A DNA stretch of 25,262 bases, from the NCBI GenBank assembly GCA_000969725.1, contig JXSR01S010543.1; one strand, 5' to 3'. Source of the stretch: Ophiothrix spiculata (lineage: Eukaryota; Echinodermata; Ophiuroidea; Amphilepidida; Ophiotrichidae). Below are positions 18,704 to 25,201 of the stretch, in pieces; positions within the stretch are counted from its first letter, which is position 1, and each line of letters starts with the position of its first letter. A model generated the notes under the pieces. The model saw only the letters and a program-made list of their open reading frames with translations, was not told the DNA's origin and searched no databases. The translations under genes and the position numbers were made by a program.

Positions 18704-20477
18704 ATACAAAACAACAACACAGAAGCATGAAAATAAGTGAGGATATATAAATATGTCTTGAGAACCTATTTCTTGTTTGAAAATATCGATGTTGATAGAC
18801 GCACATGACGAGCGATTTCTAAAACTTTCGCCATTTTTGTGGTCTAGGTTGTTAAAGGTGTAGGTTCCTATTTTAGGATATGTATAGTTTACTTATTGAC
18901 CTTGACCTTTGAAATGCATTGTGCAAGGTTTCAACCTTGGCCTGTGTCTTGTTTTCTCCTGAGAGCCAAAAGAAAGTATTTAACCCTGGGGATGAGGCTG
19001 TTATGTAAATACAAAACAAATGGAAAATAGGTATCCAATTAATTTTACATTTGGTGCTATATCTCCGAAACTATAAAAAATTTGGAGGTGAAATTTTGGA
19101 TTCATAATCAGAAAAGTATGGACTTTCATTTGGTATCAAAAAATACTACTTCCGGTTGAGCATTGGGGATGAGAATGTGATCGGAACCTACACCTTTAAA
19201 TGGTACATCCTGGCATATTGTAGAACAAACAGAGGTCTAGGGACAGCATAAATTCATGCAAGATTGGAAGCCTGTGTAGAGCAGCCTTTCAGCGCTGACA
19301 TCAAGCAAAGTACCTGCTCAGTTTAATTCTAGTTTAATCTTACTTACTATCAAAGACGTTATCGATGACATACGGAATAGATCTATTAGGCCATAGATGA
19401 CTCCTTTCAGCTGTCGCAGCTCTTCTAGATCGTGATGATCGCTCCTCTGTTTTCCGAGCGTTTCGAGTAAGACGAAGCCTTTGTACCTAACAATAACGAA
19501 ATAAATAGATAAATGAAACAGATAAATATCAATAACAAAATGAATAGATAAATGAAATAAATAAATAAATATCTAAATAAATAAGTTAAAAATATAAGCA
19601 CTGATATCAAGTTTTTTTGTTAAATTGTATCGAATAACTCATTTATCCCGGTAGCTAATTAATAGATATTTCCGAGGTATGACCCTGTGCCCTGTCTAGA
19701 CAGGAAATCGAAGCAGTCTAGACAGGAAATCGGTTACCCCATACAGTTTCTGGTTCAAGATCGTTAAATACTGGGGGTTTTTTTTAGGTACGTCGAATCA
19801 CTTCAGTCCCGTGACCTTTGACCTATAAATGGAGCATGGCTCTAAAGACTACTCTATTACTTACTTATCGCAAGCATAAATGCTGTCAGAAGTATTCGGC
19901 GACAAATTCAAAAGCATCCAGGTAGATAATAGTGACATTGATTATGAAGGAAATCATAGCTTGTGGAGACCCCACCCTAACTTGTTTTAAAAACATGCTC
20001 ATACCTGCAACCGAGTAATAATTATATACCGATTAGCTTGATTTGAGCCAGTCAATAGGTTTTACTATTGCCCTCGCAAAACAAAGTCGGTATATAAAAC
20101 AAAGATTAAAGCTTATTGACTGCTCTTTAATTATGGCAATAGTAAAACTATTTCTCTTCAGTGATCTTGAGACTATCATACTTTCCCCTAGTATGTAGTC
20201 TCAAGATCACTTGGGGCAATTGTTTTTACTATTATGCCCTCATTAACAGTCCCTGAACGAGAGGGGGAATTTCCTCAATCAAATTGAACCTAGAAAGACC
20301 CAACTCATGACTTTTCACATCATGTGGCACAACCAAACTCAAGTTCTGCTCATACCTTCTTACTGCTGAATCTGGTTGGCTGGTCATTTTTATCTTCATC
20401 AAAGCTCCTCAGTGCATCTTGATTCCTATGAACTCTTTTAAACCATCCATCAGTGATGATATCACCTTGATAAATAT
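8032..20477 (-). CDS. tolloid-like astacin metalloprotease (astacin-CUB-CUB-EGF-EGF), 5' incomplete
   Basis: Eleven exons join in one frame through GT-AG introns: 20477-20356, 19486-19348, 17890-17776, 17372-17159, 14969-14783, 14042-13893, 13754-13548, 11350-11201, 10584-10336, 9578-9456 and 8171-8046, about 594 codons. In order they encode propeptide (YQGDI), furin site (RSRR), astacin catalytic domain with zinc motif and Met-turn, CUB1, CUB2 and two calcium-binding EGF domains. Astacins of this type are secreted zinc endopeptidases that cleave matrix proteins or growth-factor antagonists. The vicinal Cys-Cys before the active site is a tolloid/BMP1 trait. The signal-peptide exon is missing: the first exon here enters in phase 1 and no acceptable partner was found upstream. 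The 3' end is uncertain, either reading through the last donor to a stop at 8032 or continuing beyond. Introns are full of mobile elements. Confidence 0.88.
8046..8171 (-). CDS. astacin gene: calcium-binding EGF domain 2
   Basis: Phase 1 in. It begins [16 protein letters not shown] and continues [15 protein letters not shown] to THCIG. All six cysteines and the calcium and hydroxylation motifs are present. A GTAAG donor follows at 8045. If it is not used, the frame reads only G-K-P-F and stops at 8032-8034, making this the terminal exon. Confidence 0.92.
8567..9175. mobile_element. GGATCA-rich MITE with CACTCTTAGAA ends and nested tRNA-like insert
   Basis: The left end cactcttagaaggccggggtc and the right end, read inverted, cactcttagaaagccaggatc agree for about 30 bases, continuing tcaaatat. 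The interior is crowded with GGATCA and TGATCC words that form many small stem pairs (8618-8760 and 9038-9150). The middle (8907-8990) is tRNA-like. The element fills much of the intron between the two EGF exons. No target duplication was seen. Confidence 0.65.
8907..8990 (+). repeat. tRNA-like sequence (SINE head or tRNA relic)
   Basis: An A-box-like tggccgagtgg at 8914-8924 and a B-box-like gggttaaaacc at 8967-8977, with a Leu/Ser-type length. The B box departs from GGTTCGAATCC at the usually invariant TTCGA, and the ends pair only partly. A functional tRNA gene is therefore unlikely. Confidence 0.5.
9202..9387 (+). other. GC-richer conserved-looking island with 62 open codons
   Basis: Within an AT-rich intron this block is clearly richer in G and C. 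It is open on the plus strand from the codon after a TGA at 9199 to a TGA at 9388, reading [17 protein letters not shown] near the start and [20 protein letters not shown] near the end. There is no N-terminal ATG, and the strand is opposite to the host gene. It may be a fragment of a repeat or a captured gene piece. I do not recognise it. Confidence 0.3.
9456..9578 (-). CDS. astacin gene: calcium-binding EGF domain 1
   Basis: Phase 1 in and out. It begins [16 protein letters not shown] and continues [15 protein letters not shown] to NYKNCTG. Six cysteines, the D-V-N-E-C calcium site and the C-x-N-x4-F-x-C-x-C hydroxylation pattern define a calcium-binding EGF module. Confidence 0.92.
10336..10584 (-). 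CDS. astacin gene: CUB2, second half
   Basis: A 249-nt exon, phase 1 in and out. It encodes [19 protein letters not shown], then [20 protein letters not shown] and a longer tail ending [10 protein letters not shown]3 and C4, the D-Y-L-x-I-x-D-G core and the S-S-G-x-N-L loop are present. It is 14 residues longer than the CUB1 counterpart, with the extra length between LRLEMHSK and the last strand. Confidence 0.85.
10985..11170 (-). mobile_element. tRNA-derived SINE
   Basis: On the minus strand a tRNA-like head has A box tggccgagcgg (plus 11149-11159) and B box gggttcgagcc (plus 11105-11115). A body follows with tttctttgggcaagaaac, shared with the fragment at 1219-1268. It sits a few dozen bases inside the intron after the CUB2 first-half exon. 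The right boundary near 10985 is approximate. Confidence 0.65.
11201..11350 (-). CDS. astacin gene: CUB2, first half (no cysteines)
   Basis: Also 150 nt with phase 1 in and out. The acceptor is fixed by frame at cttgcag, since a later cag would bring in a stop. It encodes [18 protein letters not shown] and then [20 protein letters not shown]. The T-A-P-S-G and N-Y-P landmarks identify a CUB domain, but the positions of C1 and C2 are not cysteine. Some CUB domains, such as the first of C1r and C1s, naturally lack this pair. Confidence 0.85.
11801..11994 (+). CDS. transposase-like N-terminal fragment
   Basis: The frame starts at ATG 11801 and runs into the assembly gap. After a short leader it reads [20 protein letters not shown], then [20 protein letters not shown]. 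This is the helix-turn-helix pattern (DUF4817-like: Y-x-E, N-A-x-x-V/A-x-R-x-F, F-P-x-R-x-x-P) that begins many mariner-related transposases. Even if the 270-N gap were sized correctly, only about 280 bases lie between this point and the right inverted end. A full catalytic domain would not fit, so the copy is probably deleted unless the gap is larger than shown. Confidence 0.6.
11995..12264. other. assembly gap (270 N)
   Basis: Run of N within the mariner-like element, abutting its right inverted end. Long inverted arms are hard to assemble, which probably explains the gap. Frames reported across it are artefacts. Confidence 0.98.
12490..13540. other. intron sequence without a recognisable gene
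   Basis: Part of the intron between CUB1 and CUB2. Positions 13090-13360 are richer in GC and CpG (acgcgttgtt, cgcggtgcgtc) than their surroundings, suggesting an old insertion. No ends or coding pattern could be defined. Confidence 0.35.
13548..13754 (-). CDS. astacin gene: CUB1, second half
   Basis: A 207-nt exon, phase 1 in and out. It contains [11 protein letters not shown], then [11 protein letters not shown] and [14 protein letters not shown], ending [12 protein letters not shown]3 and C4, the F-C-G and the G-F-x-I-x-F ending complete a standard four-cysteine CUB. The splice junction with the first half creates Met at LPMPNKDG. Confidence 0.9.
13893..14042 (-). CDS. astacin gene: CUB1, first half
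   Basis: A 150-nt exon, phase 1 in and out, donor GTAAGTA. It encodes [20 protein letters not shown] and then [23 protein letters not shown], the S-P-x-Y-P turn and the second cysteine before D-W are hallmarks of a CUB domain. NTT is a possible N-glycosylation site. Confidence 0.9.
14783..14969 (-). CDS. astacin gene: Met-turn exon, end of catalytic domain
   Basis: Phase 0 in, 1 out. It encodes [18 protein letters not shown], including the Met-turn S-V-M-H-Y whose methionine lies under the zinc and whose tyrosine is a fifth ligand in the resting enzyme. The domain closes with [13 protein letters not shown], matching the family ending with its last disulfide cysteine. Confidence 0.93.
15362..15702. 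mobile_element. MITE with AGTTCAAATGTTCTGTCCGT ends
   Basis: agttcaaatgttctgtccg at 15362 and its inverted copy cggacagaacatttgaact ending at 15702 bound a 341-bp AT-rich, non-coding insert in the astacin gene intron. No target duplication is evident. Confidence 0.65.
15703..17150. other. AT-rich intron with scattered repeats
   Basis: No coding exon was recognised. ccttccgttacc occurs at 16458-16469 and 17099-17110. The left sequence ggccattttcacg (near 16076) and the right sequence cgtgaaaatgccc (near 17110) are roughly inverted, so a further weakly bounded element of about 1 kb is possible. A tRNA-like unit lies within it. Confidence 0.3.
16801..16875 (+). mobile_element. tRNA-like SINE head
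   Basis: A box tggcatagctgg at 16808-16819 and a perfect B box ggttcgaatcc at 16848-16858 sit in a 70-75 base tRNA-sized unit that starts ggtggct and ends ggggaacc, giving an imperfect acceptor stem. It differs from the Leu/Ser-type heads elsewhere in the window, so a second SINE family or a tRNA relic is likely. Confidence 0.5.
17159..17372 (-). CDS. astacin gene: zinc-binding active-site exon
   Basis: Phase 2 in, 0 out, donor GTATGA. It starts Gly then [12 protein letters not shown] and carries [19 protein letters not shown], the full astacin signature: three zinc-binding histidines, the catalytic glutamate, and the G-F and R-x-D-R-D positions. The adjacent Cys-Cys is typical of tolloid-type enzymes. 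All catalytic residues are present, so this domain looks functional. Confidence 0.95.
17776..17890 (-). CDS. astacin gene: catalytic domain, first helix exon
   Basis: Phase 1 in, 2 out, donor GTAAGT. The translation runs [18 protein letters not shown], then [18 protein letters not shown]. This matches the astacin pattern of a helix with M-x-H-W-E-x-x-T-C followed by F-x-P-R and Y-I-x-I. The cysteine is the conserved first disulfide partner of the domain. Confidence 0.9.
17900..18640. other. intron sequence without a recognisable gene
   Basis: It contains short pyrimidine-rich reiterations (ccctagaatcctatc near 18018 and ccctagcatcctatc near 18036). No exon with domain character was found. 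Confidence 0.35.
18652..18702. repeat. (AC)n microsatellite
   Basis: About 25 uninterrupted AC dinucleotides in the intron upstream of the 17890 exon. Confidence 0.97.
18856..19195. mobile_element. TTAA-flanked MITE with AGGTGTAGGTTCC ends
   Basis: TTAA at 18852-18855 and 19196-19199 flank a 340-bp insert whose ends are perfect inverted copies of aggtgtaggttcc. TTAA target sites are used by piggyBac and Kolobok superfamilies. The AGG start suggests the latter, but no transposase is present. Confidence 0.8.
19348..19486 (-). CDS. astacin gene: furin site and catalytic N-terminus exon
   Basis: Phase 0 in, 1 out, donor GTAAGTA. It encodes a basic tract ending RSSRSRR followed by [23 protein letters not shown] is a proprotein-convertase site. 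The following W-P-x-x-x-I-P-Y-V-I is the conserved start of astacin catalytic domains, so cleavage would give a mature enzyme starting Ala-Ala-Thr-Ala. Confidence 0.88.
19498..19590. repeat. AAAT/GATAAATGAA low-complexity tract
   Basis: Repeated aataaatagataaatgaa-like words directly upstream (gene sense) of the furin-site exon. Read on the minus strand they give an artificial Phe-Ile-Tyr-Leu frame. Confidence 0.7.
20132..20239. repeat. long hairpin, probable foldback element
   Basis: A perfect 15-bp stem (agtgatcttgagact at 20160-20174 with its complement at 20197-20211) is extended inward by catac/gtatg and outward by ggcaatagtaaaac against gtttttactattatgcc. A third copy of ggttttactattgcc lies at 20058. 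The whole of 20035-20240 may be a nested foldback MITE in the first visible intron of the astacin gene. Confidence 0.65.
20356..20477 (-). CDS. astacin gene: propeptide exon
   Basis: Acceptor tttttcag, donor GTATGA, phase 1 in and 0 out. It encodes [18 protein letters not shown] and a charged stretch ending FSSKK. In astacin zymogens an F-x-G-D motif supplies an aspartate that covers the zinc; here it reads Y-Q-G-D. An internal GTAAGA would give a wrong frame for the next exon, so the GTATGA donor was chosen. Confidence 0.8.
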
Positions 20478-20969
20478 CTGAAAAACCCAACAGTGAATCT
20501 TGTGTTTAAAAGTTGTGTTAAAGACCTATTCAAAAATATTCAGGTTGTCCCAGAAAAAAAAAAACCTACAATCTTTGCGTGTAATTTTCTTGGGTTTAAC
20601 GGATTGTTTGAAAGTATGTAAAGGCTGCATTTATAGCCCATGATTTGAACTTTTAGATACCGTTGGTTTCATTTTAATCCACGGTGCTTATCTAAATGTT
20701 TTGTAAGTATGAATAGATCACACAATAGGTACTGACGCAATGAAAAGGAATTACGATTTACAAATATGCACATTTTACAAAAAGACAAAACTCTGAGCTA
20801 CAAATTGATTTACAACAAATTTGAACTCGGCAACTGTGTACTATCAAGTGAGTCATGTTTCACATTAATAACATAAGTGTCATTACTGTCTTTTAAATAG
20901 CCATATATCCATAACTGAATTGCAACTTGAATTCAAGACTACATGTATTTAACACACATTTTTCATAAC

Positions 20970-21505
20970 GGCATATATGCCAATGTGAAACATGTGCCAA
21001 CGCGAAACATGTTTCACATATGCCAATGTGAAACATGTTCCGCGTTTCACATATGCCAACGCGAAACATGTTTCACATATGCCAATGTGAAACATGTTTC
21101 GCGTTTCACATATGCCAATGTGAAACATGTGCCAACGCGAAACATGTTTCACATATGCCAATGTGAAACATGTGCCAACGCGAAACATGTTTCACATATG
21201 CCAATGTGAAACATGTGCCAACGCGAAACATGTTTCACATTTGCCAATGTGAAACATGTTTCGCATTTCACATGCCAATGTGAAACATGTTTCGCATTTC
21301 ACATATGCCAATGTGAAACATATTTTGTGTTTCACATATGCCAATGTGAAACATGTTTCGCATTTCACATATGCCAATGTGAAACATATTTCGCGTTTCA
21401 CATATGCCAATGTGAAACATATTTCGTGTTTCACATATGCCAATGTGAAACATGTTTCGTGTTTCACATATGCCAATGTGAAACATGTTTCGCATTTCAC
21501 ATATG
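20970..21505. repeat. palindromic 33/43-bp minisatellite
   Basis: About 14 copies of gccaatgtgaaacat. Right-hand units are 33 bp (cacatatgccaatgtgaaac plus atgtttcgcattt). Left-hand units are 43 bp and add an inverted gccaacgcgaaac. CATATG and ACATGT palindromes recur in each unit. Because 33 is a multiple of three and stops are absent, long frames appear on both strands, with repeats such as FHICQCET and ETCFTLAYVK. They are artefacts. Confidence 0.9.
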
Positions 21506-21960
21506 TGACCCTCCAGCCCGTATGAGCAGTAAATGCCAGAAACTTCATTTTGCGCTACAAGTGAAAATACATGTCATGGTCATAATTTGCCGAAATTAAT
21601 TTTTTGACAGATTCACAATCCTAGTGCTCACTACAAAATACCAGCAAAGTCTCATTTCAAGAACATAATAGGAAATGTGAAATAAATTGGCATATTCTTA
21701 AGACGATCAACAGAAAATATAGGGCTTACTATCTCAGTTATCTCAGTTATACGTTTTACTCCCTGACAACCTTTGACGGACCATAACTTGACTTCTGGAA
21801 ATCGTGTGAAGTTGATTAAGGTGTCATTTTAATTCTTAAAGCATGGTCTTTACAAATAATTTAAAAAGTGAAAATGACAAGTGCTGGCATTTACTGCTGT
21901 TTTGGGCTGGACGGTCACATATGTCAATGTGAAACATGTTTCGCGTTGGCATACGTTTCT
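21500..21960. mobile_element. foldback element whose inverted ends carry the satellite motif
   Basis: Left arm (from about 21502): catatgtgaccctccagccc, then gagcagtaaatgccag. Right arm (21864-21922), read inverted: gtgaccgtccagccc, then acagcagtaaatgccag. Outside the right arm stands a single satellite-type unit (tcaatgtgaaacatgtttcg, then cgttggcat). Outside the left arm stands the whole array. The core is AT-rich and non-coding. Confidence 0.7.
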
Positions 21961-22085
21961 TGATCGCACGCAACATACTTGCCAAACATTTGTTGCAATA
22001 AATACCGTAAGTTTATACGGTTTCTCTTTGGTATGTACTGTCCTTTGCACTTGCATGTTTAAAACATTCGTGTATTTGCCCTTAT
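21960..22085 (-). pseudogene. decayed C2H2 zinc-finger fragment
   Basis: On the minus strand it contains a frame with HTKEKPYK and, in another frame, YCNKCLAS, matching the linker and first half of the fingers at 22917-24099. Frameshifts separate the parts and the second cysteine-histidine half is missing. It abuts the lone satellite unit at 21915-21955. Confidence 0.6.
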
Positions 22086-22429
22086 GTGGGGATCAATTCC
22101 ATCTGCAGTCTATGGACGACAAATAAAAGACAGTACTCCCTATGTGACTGATAAACACTCTTGACTAAAGATATCAAATGCAGCAGCAGTAAACATGTTA
22201 GCGTCTCAGCATTTAATGAGCAAAGAAAAATGTAATAAAAACGCTTAATATGACAGAATTGTTTCATTTTTCCATATTGAAAAAAAACAGAGAACGTATC
22301 AAAATATACAAAATGCCCAAATTGTAACAATTTACATTTTTGCTATATTTTGTGGGTGATGCAAAAACGCAAAAGGTAACAACAAAAAATGCGAAATGTA
22401 ATAAACTTAAACGCTCGAAGAAAAACGTG

Positions 22430-22890
22430 GGACGCATGCTCGTCAAAAGAAAGTTGAAAAAGGGTAAGATTTTGCCCTACTGGCGTCGTCGACGTCTTTA
22501 GAAAAAGGGGTGCCTTTTCGGGTAAACTTTCTTCATTAAGGGTCGTCTTTTTACCAAATATTCTACTTCAGGGTCGCTTTTTCGCTAGCTGTTCTAAAAT
22601 TCAAAGATATAACTACAGAAAAGGCTTCCAATATGTTATTCATGTTTTTGCGGCAGAAAATAGTGCATTGTTATGCCGTTTAGGGTCCATTTCAGTGTGT
22701 TACGCAATTAATGGGTCATATGTGCATGATTACGACATTTAGGGGTTAATTTTTGTGTATAATACGCCATCGCGACATTTATTTACGGGTATGATTTCGA
22801 ATATATTACGACATTAAGGGTTGGAATTTGCTGTACATGATTTCGACATTTAGGGTCCAATTTTGTGGTGCTCTGACGAGCATGCGTACC
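22430..22890. repeat. 'gggtc'-rich repeat with GACGAGCATGCGT inverted ends
   Basis: gacgcatgctcgtc at 22431-22444 and gacgagcatgcgt at 22874-22886 are inverted, and the similarity runs outward (aaaaacgtgg against ccactttcttc). The interior repeats cgacattt-agggt words about every 60 bases (22675-22860). Its right end cuts into a zinc finger. Confidence 0.55.
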
Positions 22891-22916
22891 ACTTTCTTCT
22901 GCAATAATTCACGGAT

Positions 22917-24099
22917 TTAAGGTTTCTCTTTGGTGTGTGTTCTCTCATGACTTCTTTTATTACCTGCCTGTGAGAAACATTTGTCGCAATAATTGCACGG
23001 ATAAGGTTTCTCTTTGGTATGTATTCTCTCATGTATAGTCCTGGCAGGTGCACGTGTGAAACCTTTGTTGCAATAGCTACACCGATATGGTTTCTCTTTG
23101 GTATGAACTCTCTCATGTTTTGTCTTCTCGCATGCTTGAATAAAATGTGTGTCGCAAAAATTACATTTATACAGTTTCTCTTTTGTATGAGTCCTCTCAT
23201 GTACTAACCGTGCACTTGACTGTGCAAAACATTTGTTGCAAAAGTTACATTGATACGGTTTCTCGTTTAGTATGTAACCTCTCATGTACTGTCCTTCCAA
23301 TTGCCTGTGAAAAACGTTTGTCGCAAAATCTACATGGCTACGGTTTCTCCTTGGTATGTATTTTCTCATGTCGTTTTGTACTACTTGGTTTTGAAAAACA
23401 TTTGTTGCAAAAACTACATTGATAAGATTTCTTCTTACTAATACTATGTGTTCTTTCATGAGAATTTCTATAATTCGTATGCGCAAAACACCTTTTGCAA
23501 TGATGACATTGATAGGGTTTCTCCTGAAACAAATATGTCTCAGGTTTCTCTTTGGTGTGTATTTGTTCATGTTTTGTCCGTGTACTTGACTGCGCAAAGC
23601 ATTTGTTGCAATAATTACACTGAAACGGTTTCTCTTTGGTATGTATTCTCTCGTGCGTTTTCCTGTTACTTGCTTGTGTGAAACGTTTGTTGCAATATCT
23701 ACATTGATGCGGTTTCTCTTTGGTATGTATTCTCTCATGCATTTTCCTGTTACTTGCTTGTGTGAAACATTTGTTGCAATATCTACATTGATGCGGTTTC
23801 TCTTTGGTATGTATTCTCTCATGCATTTTCGTATGATATGCATTTGCAAAACATTTGTTGCAATAACTACATTGATGTGATTTTTTGTTCACATATTTAA
23901 GCTTCTTTGCGTTGCCCATGGCCAAACGTCCGTTGCAATCGCTGTCATGTTCATTTCTTGCGTGAGTATGTATCACTCCAAGCTTAAGCTTAATACCAGT
24001 TTGATGATATTTCAGATGCCGTCTTGTGTGGTGTTTAAATTGATCAAAATATGCAAACAACTTTGCACAATATCTGCAATGATATGGTCGAAGAAACAT
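22917..24099 (-). pseudogene. C2H2 zinc-finger array, 12 fingers, stop and frameshift
   Basis: From ATG 24099 (in-frame TGA a few codons upstream) the frame encodes seven C-x2-C-x12-H-x3-H fingers joined mostly by HTKEKP linkers. The first is PYHCRYCAKLFAYFDQ and later ones have the core CNKCF. A TAG at 23338-23340 replaces the linker tyrosine. An eighth intact finger (CRFCDKRFSQAIGRTVHERL) follows. An extra base near 23265 then shifts the frame, in which fingers 9-12 continue to a TAA at 22917. A thirteenth is decayed. Such proteins bind DNA in the nucleus. Two lesions within about 75 bases suggest a recent pseudogene. A sequencing error, or two short genes, is possible. No KRAB, BTB or other effector domain is seen. 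Confidence 0.8.
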
Positions 24100-24590
24100 T
24101 TTTGTCTGGCTTCAACAAGAATTCACAATTCAGGATGTCAAGTTGACTGATCGAAATCCATGCATGCGAGACGGCAGAAATAGTAAGGCAGGATCGGCGT
24201 TGAGCGCATGTGCAGAGCAATGATATGGGCAATGATATGGCTCATTCTCCGATAAAGTGTGCAACTTTGCCGTTTTGGTGTCGCTCATGTTCGTGTTGCT
24301 TGTTTAACATTTGTTTAACGTTGTTAAGCCTATTACAAATGATTTGATTGGTTTAGTTAATACATTAAAGTCACATAAATAACATGTGTGAAGCTAAACA
24401 TATTAGCACGCCAGGAAAGTAGATAACGATAAATCTGAAAATGCAAAATCTTCAATTTCCCTATGTCGCCAGCCATACTTTTTCTGTTTCATGAGCCCCC
24501 GTTCCTAAATTATTCGAGCATATCGAACATAATACACACTATATAACAGCCCGTAATAGGTATTGATAATGACATATAAAGTTTATTTAT
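24100..24590. other. region upstream of the zinc-finger locus
   Basis: No coding exon or repeat was recognised. Any promoter or leader exon of the zinc-finger locus would lie here. A possible acceptor (gttgaagccag) immediately precedes the first ATG. Confidence 0.3.
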
Positions 24591-24595
24591 ATTAA

Positions 24596-24942
24596 AGGTG
24601 CAATTCATGATTTTGATGTGGCCTAGTTTCTAGCTAAATAAAAAGAAGAGTACAACATAAATATATACTGAAAATTTCACTTGATTCCGACCTTTCGTTT
24701 CCAAGTTACAAGCTTTTCAGCATTTTGAAATCCCCATAGACTACTGTGTTGTAATTACTGTTGGGGCCCCGACAATAATTAGAAAATGACACATTTTGTC
24801 TTTTTTCTCGAAAACGCAAGCACATATGAAAGAATGGTTCGGGGATCGTAACATATACCTCTTGAGGATTCTTATGAGATAAAAAAACTCCAATTTGATA
24901 GAGGTGACCTTGAGGGTGAAAAGTGGATCATGAATTGCCCCT
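24596..24942. mobile_element. second TTAA-flanked MITE, AGGKGCAATTCATGA ends
   Basis: TTAA at 24592-24595 and 24943-24946 flank 347 bp with inverted ends aggtgcaattcatga and (inverted) aggggcaattcatga, 14 of 15 matching. It contains no transposase. The TTAA target and AGG start are shared with the element at 18856-19195, but the ends then differ. Confidence 0.78.
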
Positions 24943-24990
24943 TTAAGTACTTGATATGGCATAAGAGCTTCAATGTGTCGCCAATATTGC

Positions 24991-25201
24991 AAACAGATAC
25001 GTAATCATTTCTACATGTAAAATCGATAACAAAGTGTCAAAATAAATCTGTTGGTGGATGATTCCGCATTAAGTTTATCAAGCAAACTTGAGTGTTGCAT
25101 AACATATATTTTATATAGAATTATACATTTACAGTAACGATTTACAAGGATATTAATATAAACAAAACTATGTGACGGTCACGTTGAAACAGATACGTAA
25201 T
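24991..25201. repeat. 15-bp direct repeat around a 181-bp AT-rich segment
   Basis: aaacagatacgtaat occurs at 24991-25005 and 25187-25201. It could be the target duplication of an insertion, but the segment between has no clear terminal structure. Confidence 0.4.

Noticed and set aside
20970..21505. CRISPR-like appearance of repeats at regular spacing
   Set aside because: The spacers are not unique. The whole unit repeats and the genome is animal, so it is a minisatellite.
20943..21599. Several open frames of 75-128 codons on both strands
   Set aside because: All are translations of the 33-bp satellite, which is a multiple of three and lacks stops. Their Cys/His/Phe repeats only mirror the DNA unit.
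22264..22437. Minus-strand frame starting MRPTFFFERLSLLHFAFFVV as the missing astacin signal peptide
   Set aside because: It is hydrophobic enough, but the usable donor sites fall in phase 0 while the propeptide exon needs phase 1. Its start also lies in the end of a repeat.
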